Assembly (NCBI GenBank): GCA_964519015.1
Contig: CAZFHZ010000004.1
Span: 1-64,000 of the forward strand
DNA length: 64,000 nt
From: CAZFHZ01 sp964519015
Lineage (GTDB): Bacteria > Blakebacterota > Blakebacteria > Blakebacterales > CAYUVJ01
Direction: 5' to 3'
Below the pieces are notes generated by a model, which made no database searches, was not told the DNA's origin, and saw nothing but the letters and a program-made list of their open reading frames with translations. Each line of letters opens with the position of its first letter. Position 1 is the first letter of the stretch. Below, one piece after another: positions 24,849-33,903 of the stretch. Both the position numbers and the translations under genes were made by a program.

Positions 24849-25973
24849 ATGGCGGTCGAGATCCGTGAAGTGAAGGACCGGGCGGAGTTGAAGACGTTCA
24901 TCTTCCTCCCCCGGGAGATCCACCGCGACCACTCCACCTGGGTGCCCCCCTTCTGGGGAGACGACCGGAACTATTATAACGCCCGCAAGAACCGCGCCTT
25001 CCTCTACAGCGATGTCATCCTGCTGCTCGCCTGGCGGGAGGGCCGCCCGGTCGGCCGGGTGATGGGGATCGTCAACCGGCGTTTCAACGAACACCGGCAG
25101 GAGAAGACGGCCCGCTTCGGCTACCTCGACACCTTCGAGGACCCCGAGGTCGTCCCCGCCCTGCTGGCGGCGGTCGAGGAATGGGCCCGAGGGCTCGGGA
25201 TGCAGCGCATCATCGGCCCCTACGGCTTCTCCGACCAGGACCCGGAGGGATTCCTCATCGAAGGCTTCGACAACCGGGCCACCATCGCCACCCTCCACAA
25301 CTTCCGCTGGATGCCGCCGCTGATCGAACAGGCGGGCTACAGCAAGGACAACGACTACTTCGTCTACAAGATCGACATCCCGGAAGTGCTGCCGGAGTTC
25401 TACACCAGGATCTTCGAACGGATCGTCAAGCGGGGACAGTTCCACCTGCTCGAATTCACCAAGCGGAGCCAGATCAAGCCGTGGATCGTGCCGGTGCTCT
25501 CCCTCATGAACGAGTGCTACATGGCCAGCAACATCTACGGCTACACCCCGCTCGACGAACAGGAGATGCATCACCTCGCCCAGCGCTATCTGCCCATCCT
25601 CGACCCTCGTTTCGTGAAGGTGGTGCTGAAGGACGACCAGGTGGTCTCGTTCGTCATCGGCATCCCCGATATGACCGAGGGGATCCAGCGGGCCGGCGGC
25701 CACCTCTTCCCCTTCGGCTTCATCCAGGTCCTGCAGGCCGCTCGGCGCACGCGACAGCTCGACCTGCTGCTGGGAGCCATCAAGGAGGAGCACCGGGGGA
25801 AGGGGCTCGACGCGATGATGGGGGTGGCCATGCTCCGCTCCGCCTGGGAGGCGGGTATGGATGTCATCGACACCCACCATGAGATGGAGACCAACACCAG
25901 CGTACGCGCCGAGATGGAGCGCATGGGCGGGGTCATCTACAAGAAGTACCGGGTCTGGCAGAAGACGCTCTGA
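24849..25973 (+). CDS. GNAT-superfamily N-acetyltransferase-like protein
   Basis: 374 residues from ATG 24849 with GGAGG upstream. The N-terminal half resembles a GNAT fold: FIFLPREIHRDHSTWVPPFWGDDRNYY, VGRVMGIVNRRFNEH, RFGYLDTFEDPEVVPALLAAVEEWARGLGM and IIGPYGFSDQDPEG, the last at the usual CoA-binding loop. The C-terminal part repeats GNAT-like features (EEHRGKGLDAMMGVAMLRSAWEAG; THHEMETNTSVRAEMERMGG). This large two-part family occurs in many bacteria without an assigned substrate. The GH2 gene follows 32 bases later on the same strand. Confidence 0.75.
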   Translation: MAVEIREVKDRAELKTFIFLPREIHRDHSTWVPPFWGDDRNYYNARKNRAFLYSDVILLLAWREGRPVGRVMGIVNRRFNEHRQEKTARFGYLDTFEDPEVVPALLAAVEEWARGLGMQRIIGPYGFSDQDPEGFLIEGFDNRATIATLHNFRWMPPLIEQAGYSKDNDYFVYKIDIPEVLPEFYTRIFERIVKRGQFHLLEFTKRSQIKPWIVPVLSLMNECYMASNIYGYTPLDEQEMHHLAQRYLPILDPRFVKVVLKDDQVVSFVIGIPDMTEGIQRAGGHLFPFGFIQVLQAARRTRQLDLLLGAIKEEHRGKGLDAMMGVAMLRSAWEAGMDVIDTHHEMETNTSVRAEMERMGGVIYKKYRVWQKTL

Positions 25974-26005
25974 CCGGGTCCGGTACCTCACCCGGGAGCG
26001 GGAAC

Positions 26006-28306
26006 ATGCATGAGCCAGCCGTAGGATGGCCGGGGTCGGCCGGCCCGGTCCTGTTGTCCCTCCTCCTCGCCGTCATCCTTCTCCCGACCGGCCCCGTCCG
26101 GGCCCAGTGGCGCCCCGCCGAGGGCCCGCTGAAGACCCGCTGGGCGGCCGAGGTCGCCCCCGATCGGGTCCATTCCGAATACCCACGCCCGCAGCTGGTC
26201 CGCCCCGACTGGCTCAACTTGAACGGGCTCTGGGAGTACGCCATCACGCCGGCGGAGTCCCCCCGCCCGGAGCAGTGGGAGGGGCGGATCCTGGTCCCCT
26301 TCCCGGTGCAGTCCGCCCTCTCCGGGGTGATGCGCCGGCTGGGGCCCGAAGAACGCCTCTGGTATCGGCGCAGCTTCGAGGTGCCGGCCGGCTGGGCCGG
26401 TCGCCGGGTCCGGCTCCACTTCGGAGCGGTGGACTGGGAGGCCCGGGTATGGGTGAACGGCCGCGAGGTGGGCCGCCACCGTGGCGGCTACGACGCATTC
26501 ACCTGCGATCTCACCGCGGCGTTACAGCCAAGCGGGGCGCAGGAACTCGTGGTCACGGTGGCCGATCCCACCGACGCTGGGACGCAGCCGCGCGGCAAAC
26601 AGGTCCGGGAGCCCCGCGGCATCTGGTACACCTCCACCTCCGGCATCTGGCAGACCGTCTGGCTCGAACCGGTCCCGGCCCGTCACATCACGGCCCTCGA
26701 GATGGTGCCCCTTCCGGATCGAGGCGTGCTGCGCCTGCGGGTGGAGACGGGCGGCCCGGCCGGGCCCCCGCTCGCGGTGGTGGCGACCGCGACCGCCCAC
26801 GGCCAGCCCGTCGCGGCGGCACGCGCTCCGGTGACCGAGGTATTCGGCCTCCCGGTCCCCGAGGCCGTCCTCTGGTCCCCCGAGCACCCCTTCCTCTATG
26901 ACCTGCGGGTGCAGTTGATCGAACAGGAGCAGATCATCGACGAGGTGACTTCCTACTTCGGGATGCGCTCGATCCAGATCGGTCCCGATCCCGACGGGGT
27001 CATCCGGCTCCTGCTCAACGGCGAGCCTCTCTTCCAGATCGGGACCCTCGACCAGGGCTTCTGGCCCGACGGGCTCTACACCGCCCCGACCGACGAAGCG
27101 CTCCGCTACGACATCGAGACCACCCGGGAGCTGGGCTTCAATACCATCCGTAAGCACGTCAAGATCGAGCCCGATCGCTGGTACTGGTGGTGCGACACCC
27201 TGGGGATGCTGGTCTGGCAGGACATGCCGAGCGGCGACCGCTCCATCGGAGGACGGGATCCCGACCTGGTGCGCTCCCCGGAGTCGGCTGCCCAGTTCGA
27301 GCGGGAGCTGGAGGCCCTGGTCCGGGGCCGCGGCAACCATCCCTCCATCATCATGTGGGTCCCCTTCAACGAGGGTTGGGGGCAGTACGACACCGGCCGG
27401 ATCACGGCACTGCTGCACACCCTCGACCCGAGCCGGCCGGTCGATTCGGCCAGCGGCTGGACCGACCGTGGAACGGGGGCGGTCTCCGACATCCACCGCT
27501 ATCCCGGTCCGGGGGCGCCGCGTCCGGAGGAGCGGCGGGCCCTGGTGCTGGGGGAGTTCGGCGGACTGGGGCTCCCCCTGCCCGGGCACCTCTGGCAGGA
27601 GGATCGCAACTGGGGTTACCGGACCTTCCCGGATCGCCCCGCTTTGACCGCCGGCTACGAGGCGCTGCTGGAACGCCTCCACCTGCTGCTGGGCACCGCC
27701 GGACTGTCGGCCGCGATCTACACCCAGACCACCGATGTGGAGATCGAGGTCAACGGACTGATGACCTACGACCGGGGGCTGATCAAGCTGGATCCCGACC
27801 GGGTGGCGGCGGCCAACCGGCGCCTGCACACCCCTCCCCCCCGGCTGCGGGCGGTGGTCCCCGACGCCCGGAGTGGGGAGGTGATCTGGCACTGGACGAC
27901 GAGTGAGCCGGCGTCCGGCTGGGAGCAGCCCGGCTTCGACGACCGCGGCTGGGCGCAAGGGAAGGCCGGGTTCGGGCGGTCCGACACGCCGGGGGCGGTG
28001 GTCGGAACGGCCTGGGAGAGCAGTGACATATGGATCCGGAGGAGCTTCGAACTGTCCGATCCCGTGCCGGCCGACCTGAGGCTGGTGGTCCATCACGACG
28101 AGGACGCCGAAGTCTTCCTGAACGGCGTGCCCGCCGCCCGGCTGAGCGGCTACGTCACGGATTATCAGATGGAGGAACTCTCAGCCGGTGCGCAAGCCAC
28201 CCTCCACACCGGCCCCAACACGCTGGCCGTCCACTGCCGCCAGACCGGCGGCGGCCAGTTCATCGACGCCGGTCTGGTCCGGGTGCTCCCGCCGCCGCAG
28301 CCCTGA
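26006..28306 (+). CDS. Exported glycoside hydrolase family 2 protein (beta-galactosidase/glucuronidase type)
   Basis: 766 residues with a signal peptide ending near PVRAQ. Domains in order: GH2 sugar-binding jelly roll (about 50-220; WVNGREVGRHRGGYDAFTCDL), immunoglobulin-like sandwich (about 220-330), TIM barrel (about 330-620) and a C-terminal beta-sandwich (about 635-765; DAEVFLNGVPAARL). The predicted acid/base is Glu456 in MWVPFNEGWG and the nucleophile Glu517 in LVLGEFGGLG. The substrate within GH2 cannot be fixed from sequence alone. It abuts the stop of the convergent NifX-like gene with no spacer or terminator. Confidence 0.9.
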   Translation: MHEPAVGWPGSAGPVLLSLLLAVILLPTGPVRAQWRPAEGPLKTRWAAEVAPDRVHSEYPRPQLVRPDWLNLNGLWEYAITPAESPRPEQWEGRILVPFPVQSALSGVMRRLGPEERLWYRRSFEVPAGWAGRRVRLHFGAVDWEARVWVNGREVGRHRGGYDAFTCDLTAALQPSGAQELVVTVADPTDAGTQPRGKQVREPRGIWYTSTSGIWQTVWLEPVPARHITALEMVPLPDRGVLRLRVETGGPAGPPLAVVATATAHGQPVAAARAPVTEVFGLPVPEAVLWSPEHPFLYDLRVQLIEQEQIIDEVTSYFGMRSIQIGPDPDGVIRLLLNGEPLFQIGTLDQGFWPDGLYTAPTDEALRYDIETTRELGFNTIRKHVKIEPDRWYWWCDTLGMLVWQDMPSGDRSIGGRDPDLVRSPESAAQFERELEALVRGRGNHPSIIMWVPFNEGWGQYDTGRITALLHTLDPSRPVDSASGWTDRGTGAVSDIHRYPGPGAPRPEERRALVLGEFGGLGLPLPGHLWQEDRNWGYRTFPDRPALTAGYEALLERLHLLLGTAGLSAAIYTQTTDVEIEVNGLMTYDRGLIKLDPDRVAAANRRLHTPPPRLRAVVPDARSGEVIWHWTTSEPASGWEQPGFDDRGWAQGKAGFGRSDTPGAVVGTAWESSDIWIRRSFELSDPVPADLRLVVHHDEDAEVFLNGVPAARLSGYVTDYQMEELSAGAQATLHTGPNTLAVHCRQTGGGQFIDAGLVRVLPPPQP

Positions 28307-28729
28307 TCAGTGTAGGTCGAGGTGCCGGTGGCCATGGCCATGACCATGGTCGTGGTCGTGACCGTGCTGGTGACCATGACCGGCGCAGGCCTCGTCGATC
28401 GTCACCGCCCGCAACGCTCCCCGTCCCAGCGCGTCGACTGTCGCCGCCACGGTAGGCTGGTCGGCCAGGTAGACGGTGATGCCCGAAGCCTGCAGGCGCG
28501 CCAGCGCCCGCTGGCCGATCCCCCCGACGGCGATGGCATCGACCGCTTCACCGGCCAGAGCGTTCAGCGGCTGGCACATCCCATGGGCGTGATGGTCGTT
28601 CCGGTTCATCATGGCGCGGTACTCGCCGCTCTCGGAATCCACGATCAGGAAGACCGGCGCGGATCCGAAGTGTGCGTATACGGGACTGTCGAGTCCCCGG
28701 TCCTCGGCACAGGGAATACAGATCTTCAT
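28307..28729 (-). CDS. NifX/NifB-C-type dinitrogenase iron-molybdenum cofactor domain protein with His-rich tail
   Basis: 140 residues from ATG 28729. The NifB-C/NifX fold is shown by MKICIPCAEDRGLDSPVYAHFGSAPVFLIVD, MNRNDHHAHGMCQP and VDAIAVGGIGQRALARLQASGI. The C-terminal 25 residues contain about ten His in alternating Gly/Asp-His pairs, likely a metal store or donor. No nif structural genes are present, so it is a metal-handling relative rather than a nitrogenase assembly factor. It overlaps the DUF134 gene by ATGA. Confidence 0.85.
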   Translation of the reverse strand: MKICIPCAEDRGLDSPVYAHFGSAPVFLIVDSESGEYRAMMNRNDHHAHGMCQPLNALAGEAVDAIAVGGIGQRALARLQASGITVYLADQPTVAATVDALGRGALRAVTIDEACAGHGHQHGHDHDHGHGHGHRHLDLH

Positions 28730-29040
28730 GCTACCTGCTCCTTTTCGGATGATGTGCGTACGCTGCCCCCTTCGACCCGGAGCACCCGTCCCCCCACCAG
28801 GGTCAGGGCCACCTTGCGGCGGGCACTCTTGACGATCCGGCCGAAGGTGGCCCGGGATATCCCCATGCGGTCGGCCGCCGCTTCCTGGTAGAGCCCTTCC
28901 AGATCGGCCAGCCGCAGCGACTCGAACTCGTCGAGCGTCAGTACGACCTCCTCGAGCAGACGGGTGGGGATCCCGGCCGGTTTGAAGAACACGGCCCCCG
29001 GTCTCCCCCTGATCCGTCGCGGGCATTGCGGTCGCGGCAT
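28726..29040 (-). CDS. DUF134 (UPF0251) family helix-turn-helix protein
   Basis: 104 residues, GGAGGTGG five bases before the ATG. MPRPQCPRRI leads into a sigma-region-4-like HTH: LTLDEFESLRLADLEGLYQEAAADRMGISRATFGRIVKSARRKVA. The family is commonly paired with NifX/NifB-like proteins, as here through a four-base overlap, so it is probably the regulator of the pair. A promoter with an internal near-palindrome lies just upstream. Confidence 0.88.
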   Translation of the reverse strand: MPRPQCPRRIRGRPGAVFFKPAGIPTRLLEEVVLTLDEFESLRLADLEGLYQEAAADRMGISRATFGRIVKSARRKVALTLVGGRVLRVEGGSVRTSSEKEQVA

Positions 29041-29058
29041 GGGACCACCTCCAGACCT

Positions 29059-29087
29059 ATTATGGTCATATGCTCATTACTCGGCAA
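29059..29087 (-). promoter_or_regulatory. Promoter of the DUF134/NifX-like pair with near-palindromic spacer
   Basis: On the minus strand TTGCCG (-35) and CATAAT (-10) are 17 bases apart. The spacer and -10 contain the near-palindrome ATG-N2-CATATG-N2-CAT, a possible operator for the DUF134 protein. The rest of the 290-bp gap toward the permease gene shows nothing I can name. Confidence 0.55.
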
Positions 29088-29365
29088 GCGCTTTCATCGG
29101 ATCCGCTCCGGTGGGCACGGGCAGTCCCGGACGGATCGGTGAGTCTCCGGCCGCCGGTCCGGTAAATCCCTGGGACCACGCCGACGTATCACCTCGACCG
29201 ACCGGCCGCTGGGATTCATGTCCGGCGGAAACTCGGCAGCGAGCCGGTTCCGGACAGGAATCCGCCCTGCAACGGTGTCTTAACAGTGCCGGACCGGGGG
29301 GAGGCGACGTTGCCACCCGCCGCTGACCACCCGTGAACGACACCTCCGCGGGAGAAACCGCCCCG

Positions 29366-30754
29366 ATGCGCGATGAGCCCGACCGCACCCTCCCCCGCGA
29401 ACTCCGGCTCTTCTCCACGACCAACATCGTGATCGCCGACATGATCGGCGCCGGCATCTTCACCACCTCAGGCCTGCTCATGGCCGGCCTGTACAACCCG
29501 GTACTGATGCTGCTGCTCTGGCTGGTCGGCGGGGTGCTCGCGCTCTGCGGCGCGCTCTGCTACGGGGAACTGGGCGCGGCCATGCCCGAAGCGGGGGGGG
29601 AGTACGTCTACCTCAGCCGGCTCTACCATCCCCTGCTGGGCTTTCTGACCGGCTGGGTCTCCATCATGGCCGGATTCTCCGCCCCGATCGCGGCCGCCTC
29701 CCTGGGCTGCAGCGAGTACCTGGCCGCCGCCTTCCCCGCCCTCTTCGCCTGGGGGAACCCGTTCCTGCTCAGAAGGATCCTCGCCCTGGCCGTCATCATC
29801 ACCTTCACGGCTATACACTACCGGGGCATCCGGTTCGGAGCGGCCGTGCAAAACGGGCTCACCGTCCTGAAGGTGTTGCTGATCGTGGCGCTGATCACGG
29901 CCGGTTTCGCGGTCGGCCGGGGGGACCTCGGTCACCTCTTTGAGGGGCGGCCCTTCACCCTCGACTTCGGCGGCTTCAAGACCATCGGCCTCTCACTGAT
30001 GTGGATCATGTTCGCCTACAGCGGCTGGAGCGCCTCCTCCTATCTGGGCGCCGAGATCCGCGACCCGGTGCGCAACCTCCCCCGCTCCCTGCTGCTCGGG
30101 ACCGGCGTGGTGACCCTGCTCTATTTCCTGCTCAACCTGCTCTTCGTCTACGCCGCCCCACCCGAGGAGATGAGCGGGGTGATCGCCATCGGGGGGCTCA
30201 CCGCCGGCCGGCTCTTCGGGGACTCGGTCCAGAGCCTGGTCTCGCTCCTGATCGCTTTCGCCCTGTTGTCGGCCATCAGCGTCTTCATCATCCTGGGTCC
30301 GCGGGTCTACTACGCCATGGCCCGGGACGGCTGTTTCTTCCGGACGGCCGGCCGGATCCACCCGCTCTTCCGTTCCCCCCACATATCGATCGTGCTCCAG
30401 TCCCTGATCGCGGCCGTCATGGTCCTGACCGGCACCTTCGACCAGATCCTGACCTACATGGGGTTCTCGCTCGGGATCTTCCCCCTCTTCGCGGTCTTCG
30501 GGGTCTTCCGGCTGCGCCGGCACGGCGTCAGCGTCGCCCCGATGCCGCTCTATCCCCTGGCCCCGCTGATCTTCCTGGTGGCCGGGATCGGCATCCTCGT
30601 GTTCGCCTATCTCGAGCGCCCGGTCGAATCCTCGATCGCGCTGTTGATGGTCGCGGCCGGCATCCCGGCTTGGTTCCTCTTCACCCGGAGCGCCGCCCGG
30701 ACGGCCGCCCGGGAGCGCGCTGTGACGGATCGCACATCCGAAACCCCGGAGTGA
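29366..30754 (+). CDS. APC-superfamily amino acid permease
   Basis: 462 residues from ATG 29366 (GGGAG 11 bases upstream); a GTG at 29333 is an alternative start without a Shine-Dalgarno. About 12 membrane helices, with the APC helix-1 motif MIGAGIFTTSG, LCYGELGAAMPEAGGEYVYLSRLYHPLLGFLTGW, IHYRGIRFGA and FAYSGWSASSYLGAEIRDPVRNLPRSLLLGTG. The substrate is not predictable. It has no added regulatory domain, unlike the permease at 22550-24586. The O-methyltransferase begins 26 bases downstream on the same strand. Confidence 0.9.
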   Translation: MRDEPDRTLPRELRLFSTTNIVIADMIGAGIFTTSGLLMAGLYNPVLMLLLWLVGGVLALCGALCYGELGAAMPEAGGEYVYLSRLYHPLLGFLTGWVSIMAGFSAPIAAASLGCSEYLAAAFPALFAWGNPFLLRRILALAVIITFTAIHYRGIRFGAAVQNGLTVLKVLLIVALITAGFAVGRGDLGHLFEGRPFTLDFGGFKTIGLSLMWIMFAYSGWSASSYLGAEIRDPVRNLPRSLLLGTGVVTLLYFLLNLLFVYAAPPEEMSGVIAIGGLTAGRLFGDSVQSLVSLLIAFALLSAISVFIILGPRVYYAMARDGCFFRTAGRIHPLFRSPHISIVLQSLIAAVMVLTGTFDQILTYMGFSLGIFPLFAVFGVFRLRRHGVSVAPMPLYPLAPLIFLVAGIGILVFAYLERPVESSIALLMVAAGIPAWFLFTRSAARTAARERAVTDRTSETPE

Positions 30755-30779
30755 GGTACTCTCCGGAGGGAGTACGACC

Positions 30780-31460
30780 ATGAAGAACCGACTTCTGATC
30801 CCCGCTTTGATCCTCCTGGTGACGCCGGCCCTCCGGGTCGGGGCCCAGGAGACCGACCTGGACCGTCGCGTCCGGGCCTTCCTGGACAGCCATGCCCGGC
30901 AGTGGCGGGACATGAACGTGCCGATGGTGGACGGCCAGGCGCTTTACGACGTGATCGTGGAACACACGTACACCCGGGCCGTGGAGGTGGGCACCTCCAC
31001 CGGGCACTCGGGGATCTGGATCGCCTGGGCCCTGAGTAAGACCGGGGGCAAGCTCATCACCATCGAGATCGACGAGAGGCGCCACCGCCAGGCGGTGGCC
31101 AACTTCGAGGCGGCCGGCCTGAGTGAATATGTCGATGCCCGGTTGGCCGACGCCCACGAACTGGTGCCTCAACTCACCGGCCCCTTCGACTTCGCTTTCG
31201 TGGACGCCGACAAGGACTGGTATACCCAGTACTTCAAGTGGTTGCTGCCCAAGCTGGAGGTGGGGGGCTGCTTCACCGCCCACAACGTCAGCGCTCCGTC
31301 CGGCCAGGGAGGGCGCGGCGGTCGGGGTGGACGCGGCGGCATGGGCATGGCCGGGACGGCGGCCTTCGTCCGGGAACTGATGGCCACACCGGGCCTGGAG
31401 ACCACCTTCTTCCGCTCCGGCGGCGGTCTGTCCATCAGCTACAAGAAGCCGCCTGAGTAA
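30780..31460 (+). CDS. Class I SAM O-methyltransferase (COMT/CCoAMT type) with signal peptide
   Basis: 226 residues, GGAGGGAG upstream. The first 22 residues (NRLLIPALILLVTPALRVGAQ) look like a cleavable Sec signal. The catalytic domain has SAM motif I VEVGTSTGHSGIW, ITIEIDERR, and the metal-binding FVDADKDWYTQYFKW, followed by a Gly/Arg-rich insert (SGQGGRGGRGGRGGMGM). Family members methylate catechol-type hydroxyls with Mg. Export is odd because SAM is cytoplasmic. It is convergent with the propeller gene 15 bases away, and a relic of its 3' end recurs at 33904-33947. Confidence 0.85.
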   Translation: MKNRLLIPALILLVTPALRVGAQETDLDRRVRAFLDSHARQWRDMNVPMVDGQALYDVIVEHTYTRAVEVGTSTGHSGIWIAWALSKTGGKLITIEIDERRHRQAVANFEAAGLSEYVDARLADAHELVPQLTGPFDFAFVDADKDWYTQYFKWLLPKLEVGGCFTAHNVSAPSGQGGRGGRGGRGGMGMAGTAAFVRELMATPGLETTFFRSGGGLSISYKKPPE

Positions 31461-31475
31461 GCACAGCAGCGGTGT

Positions 31476-32591
31476 TTAGTACCCCGGCGGGCGCTCCGGC
31501 AGAGGGTAGAGGGTCACACCCTCCCGCGCGGCCGCCAGCACCTTCGAGAGACTGACCACAACCAACTTGGCGGTCGGGCTCGACAGCAGATAGACCCGGT
31601 CGCCGAGCACGACCAGGTCGTCCCAGGTGGCATGGTTACCTTCTTTGACCAGGTTGACCCCGAAGCGGCCGAAGGAGACGGGGTGGAGCGCCCCCGTGGC
31701 CAGGTCGATGACGGCCAGGTTATAGAGCGGTCCGCCAACCAGGAGTTGATCTCCGATCTGTACCCCGCCCCCGAAGATGGCCACTGCGCTAGCGGCACGG
31801 ACGGCGGGGGCCCGGCGCTCTTCCAGCGTTTCCTGCCAGGCGGGGGCGATTAGGGGGAAACCCTTGTCAATCTCCCAGAACCAGTCGATCGGCTCGCTTC
31901 CAAGTCGCACCAGCCGCGGAACGTGCCGGAAGAGCAGCCAGGGAGAACCGGTTTCACCGATCAGATCCACGACTCCTTCTAAGAAGGTGCGGACACCCGG
32001 CTGCCAGGGATCGGCAGCCACTATCGCTCCGGTCCTGTCGTATTCGGTGAGCAGGGTGTCCGGCCGACCGGGAGAGCCGGTGAAATACTCCTCCACCGCC
32101 GGGTTGTACCGGTACTTGGCGACCAGGACCGTGCCGTGATCGGTCAGAAACACTTCCGGGGGGTGGGAAGCCCGGGTGAGGACGCGGAATCCACCCCGAT
32201 AGCGGCCCTCATAGTCCAGGAACTCGATCCGGTTGCTCCGGCTCATGAAACCGTCCAGGACGGCCAGCGTGCCGTCCTGGACACAGATGTCGGCAATCCC
32301 GCTGAACTCCCCCGGTCCCTCTCCGAGCCGGCCGATCTTGCGGATAAGGTTCAGCTCGGCATCGAACACGTAGACCGCATGCAGTCCCTGGTCGGCGATG
32401 AAGAGGAGCGGACTGTCGACGGCCGCGCTGACCGGCCGGTAGACCGGATAGCCGGGCAGATCGGTATGGACCTCGAAGTCGGTGAGTACCCCGCCCAGGG
32501 CGGGCCGCTTCTTCGGATCGCTCGAGGAGCCGCATGCCCCGCTGATCATCAGCAGGACCAGAAGGGGAGCGATCACCGTCCGCTTCCTCAT
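31476..32591 (-). CDS. 6-bladed beta-propeller lipoprotein, copy 1
   Basis: 371 residues from ATG 32591. A basic, hydrophobic leader ends in SGACGSS, a loose lipobox. Repeated blade motifs follow: FIADQGLHAVYVFDAELNLIRKIGRLGEGPGEFSGIADICV (the GxGPGEF blade signature), LAVLDGFMSRSNRIEFLD, FGGGVQIGDQLLVG and YNLAVIDLATGAL. Such propellers are abundant surface or periplasmic lipoproteins of unknown ligand. It starts 13 bases after the stop of copy 2, with GAGCGGAG in the gap, so the two are co-transcribed. Confidence 0.82.
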   Translation of the reverse strand: MRKRTVIAPLLVLLMISGACGSSSDPKKRPALGGVLTDFEVHTDLPGYPVYRPVSAAVDSPLLFIADQGLHAVYVFDAELNLIRKIGRLGEGPGEFSGIADICVQDGTLAVLDGFMSRSNRIEFLDYEGRYRGGFRVLTRASHPPEVFLTDHGTVLVAKYRYNPAVEEYFTGSPGRPDTLLTEYDRTGAIVAADPWQPGVRTFLEGVVDLIGETGSPWLLFRHVPRLVRLGSEPIDWFWEIDKGFPLIAPAWQETLEERRAPAVRAASAVAIFGGGVQIGDQLLVGGPLYNLAVIDLATGALHPVSFGRFGVNLVKEGNHATWDDLVVLGDRVYLLSSPTAKLVVVSLSKVLAAAREGVTLYPLPERPPGY

Positions 32592-32604
32592 CCGATGACT
32601 CCGC

Positions 32605-33825
32605 TCAGTGATAATGCAGTCCCTCCACGGCCGGAACGATCCGGTAAACGATAGGTATCTGCTCATCGGTCTCTGGCAGAGTACGAATGCTCATAAGCTG
32701 GCCATCTCGGATCGAGAACAGCTTGCCCGGGAGGTGCGCGCGACCCAAATAGCGGCCCTCCGAGTCCACCACGTGCCACCAGGCGGCATCCACAGCCCAA
32801 TTGAAGACGTTGCCCTCAACATCGCGCAGCCAGAACCAGCCTCGATCGTCAGCATAGATACTCGTGCTGAAACCAAACCGTTCCGCGAAGACGACCTGTT
32901 GTCGGATATCCTCCGACGGCAACCGGCCCTCGGCGGTGGCCAGACTATCCATGAATGTGAAGTACCGGTTCCTGAACGCAGCGTCGATGGGACGCTCCTG
33001 CTGGTCGATCCGGATGATCCGGCGCAGTACCCCCAGGGGGGAGAAGATCTGGATGAGTGGTTGGTTTCCTTGGGCGAGAATGATCTCGCGTTCACGAGTG
33101 ACGGCCATAGCCGATGAACCCCCGAAGAAGACGACGGACAGACGTCCCCGATAAGTTCCTCCCAGTCCGGACGGGTAGGTGACCCTCGATTCCGGCACGA
33201 ACTCACCCCGCACGATGGCCACCGTGTCACCTGTGGTCGCCCGCGTGATGAGGGCTCGCGGCCGAGTGTAGTGTACATCGGTCAGCCGCTGACCTTCCCA
33301 ACTGATGCCGATCAGATAATCGCGATTGGAAACCAGGACGTTTGGTACTCCACCATTCGACTGCCGGAAGGAATCGAGGAAACACCCGTCGGTGGTTACG
33401 CGGCTGGCCCGTTGAGTTCCGTGATCGTAGATCGTCAGGGTGTCGCCATCGAGAGCGGTAATCTCGGGACCCCGGTACTCCCCGGGGCCGTAGCCACGCC
33501 GGCCGAATGTGCACCGGTACCTTCCGTCGGCCTCGTAGACGACGATCCGCCCTTTCCTCCCATCCACCACGTAGTACCGGCCGTCCATGCCCCGCTCGAA
33601 AGAGGCGACGCCCCATAGCAGCGATGCTTCTTGGGCGGAGTCCTGTTCCAGCCGGAACAGTTCCTCGAACCGGAAGAGCTGCTCAGCATAGGCCGGACCA
33701 CCGGTGGTCTCGGCCACCCGGACGCCCTCCTCGGTGTGGGTGCGAAAACGATGGCCGCCCGGTGGGCCGCCCCCACAGCCGGACACGAGGATAACGGCCG
33801 CCAGTACGGGGCCGATCCGCGGCAT
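32605..33825 (-). CDS. 6-bladed beta-propeller lipoprotein, copy 2 (sister of copy 3)
   Basis: 406 residues from ATG 33825 with AGGAGC upstream. Good lipobox LVSGCGGGPPGGH. Blade motifs include YYVVDGRKGRIVVYEADGRYRCTFGRRGYGPGEYRGPEI and PLIQIFSPLGVLRRIIRI. It is clearly paralogous to copy 3 along its whole length: GGPPGGH-FRT, VRVAETTGGPA, ALITRA-TGDTVAIVRGEFVP, RNRYF-FMDSLATA and YRIVPAVEGL are shared in the same order. Together with the O-methyltransferase relic next to it, this is strong evidence of a tandem duplication. Confidence 0.85.
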   Translation of the reverse strand: MPRIGPVLAAVILVSGCGGGPPGGHRFRTHTEEGVRVAETTGGPAYAEQLFRFEELFRLEQDSAQEASLLWGVASFERGMDGRYYVVDGRKGRIVVYEADGRYRCTFGRRGYGPGEYRGPEITALDGDTLTIYDHGTQRASRVTTDGCFLDSFRQSNGGVPNVLVSNRDYLIGISWEGQRLTDVHYTRPRALITRATTGDTVAIVRGEFVPESRVTYPSGLGGTYRGRLSVVFFGGSSAMAVTREREIILAQGNQPLIQIFSPLGVLRRIIRIDQQERPIDAAFRNRYFTFMDSLATAEGRLPSEDIRQQVVFAERFGFSTSIYADDRGWFWLRDVEGNVFNWAVDAAWWHVVDSEGRYLGRAHLPGKLFSIRDGQLMSIRTLPETDEQIPIVYRIVPAVEGLHYH

Positions 33826-33903
33826 GATCAAGCTCCTGGTCAAGATCTGCCCGAGGAAAGGAACAACATCAAGCAGACGCACCGTTACGAATCCCGTTTA
33901 TAA

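Noticed and set aside
28307..29040. NifX-like gene as evidence of nitrogen fixation
   Set aside because: No nifHDK, nifEN or nifB genes are present, and NifX/NifB-C domain proteins are common in non-fixers.
29088..29332. Possible riboswitch in the leader of the second APC permease
   Set aside because: I compared it mentally with cobalamin, glycine, lysine and guanidine riboswitch cores and saw no conserved box or convincing fold.
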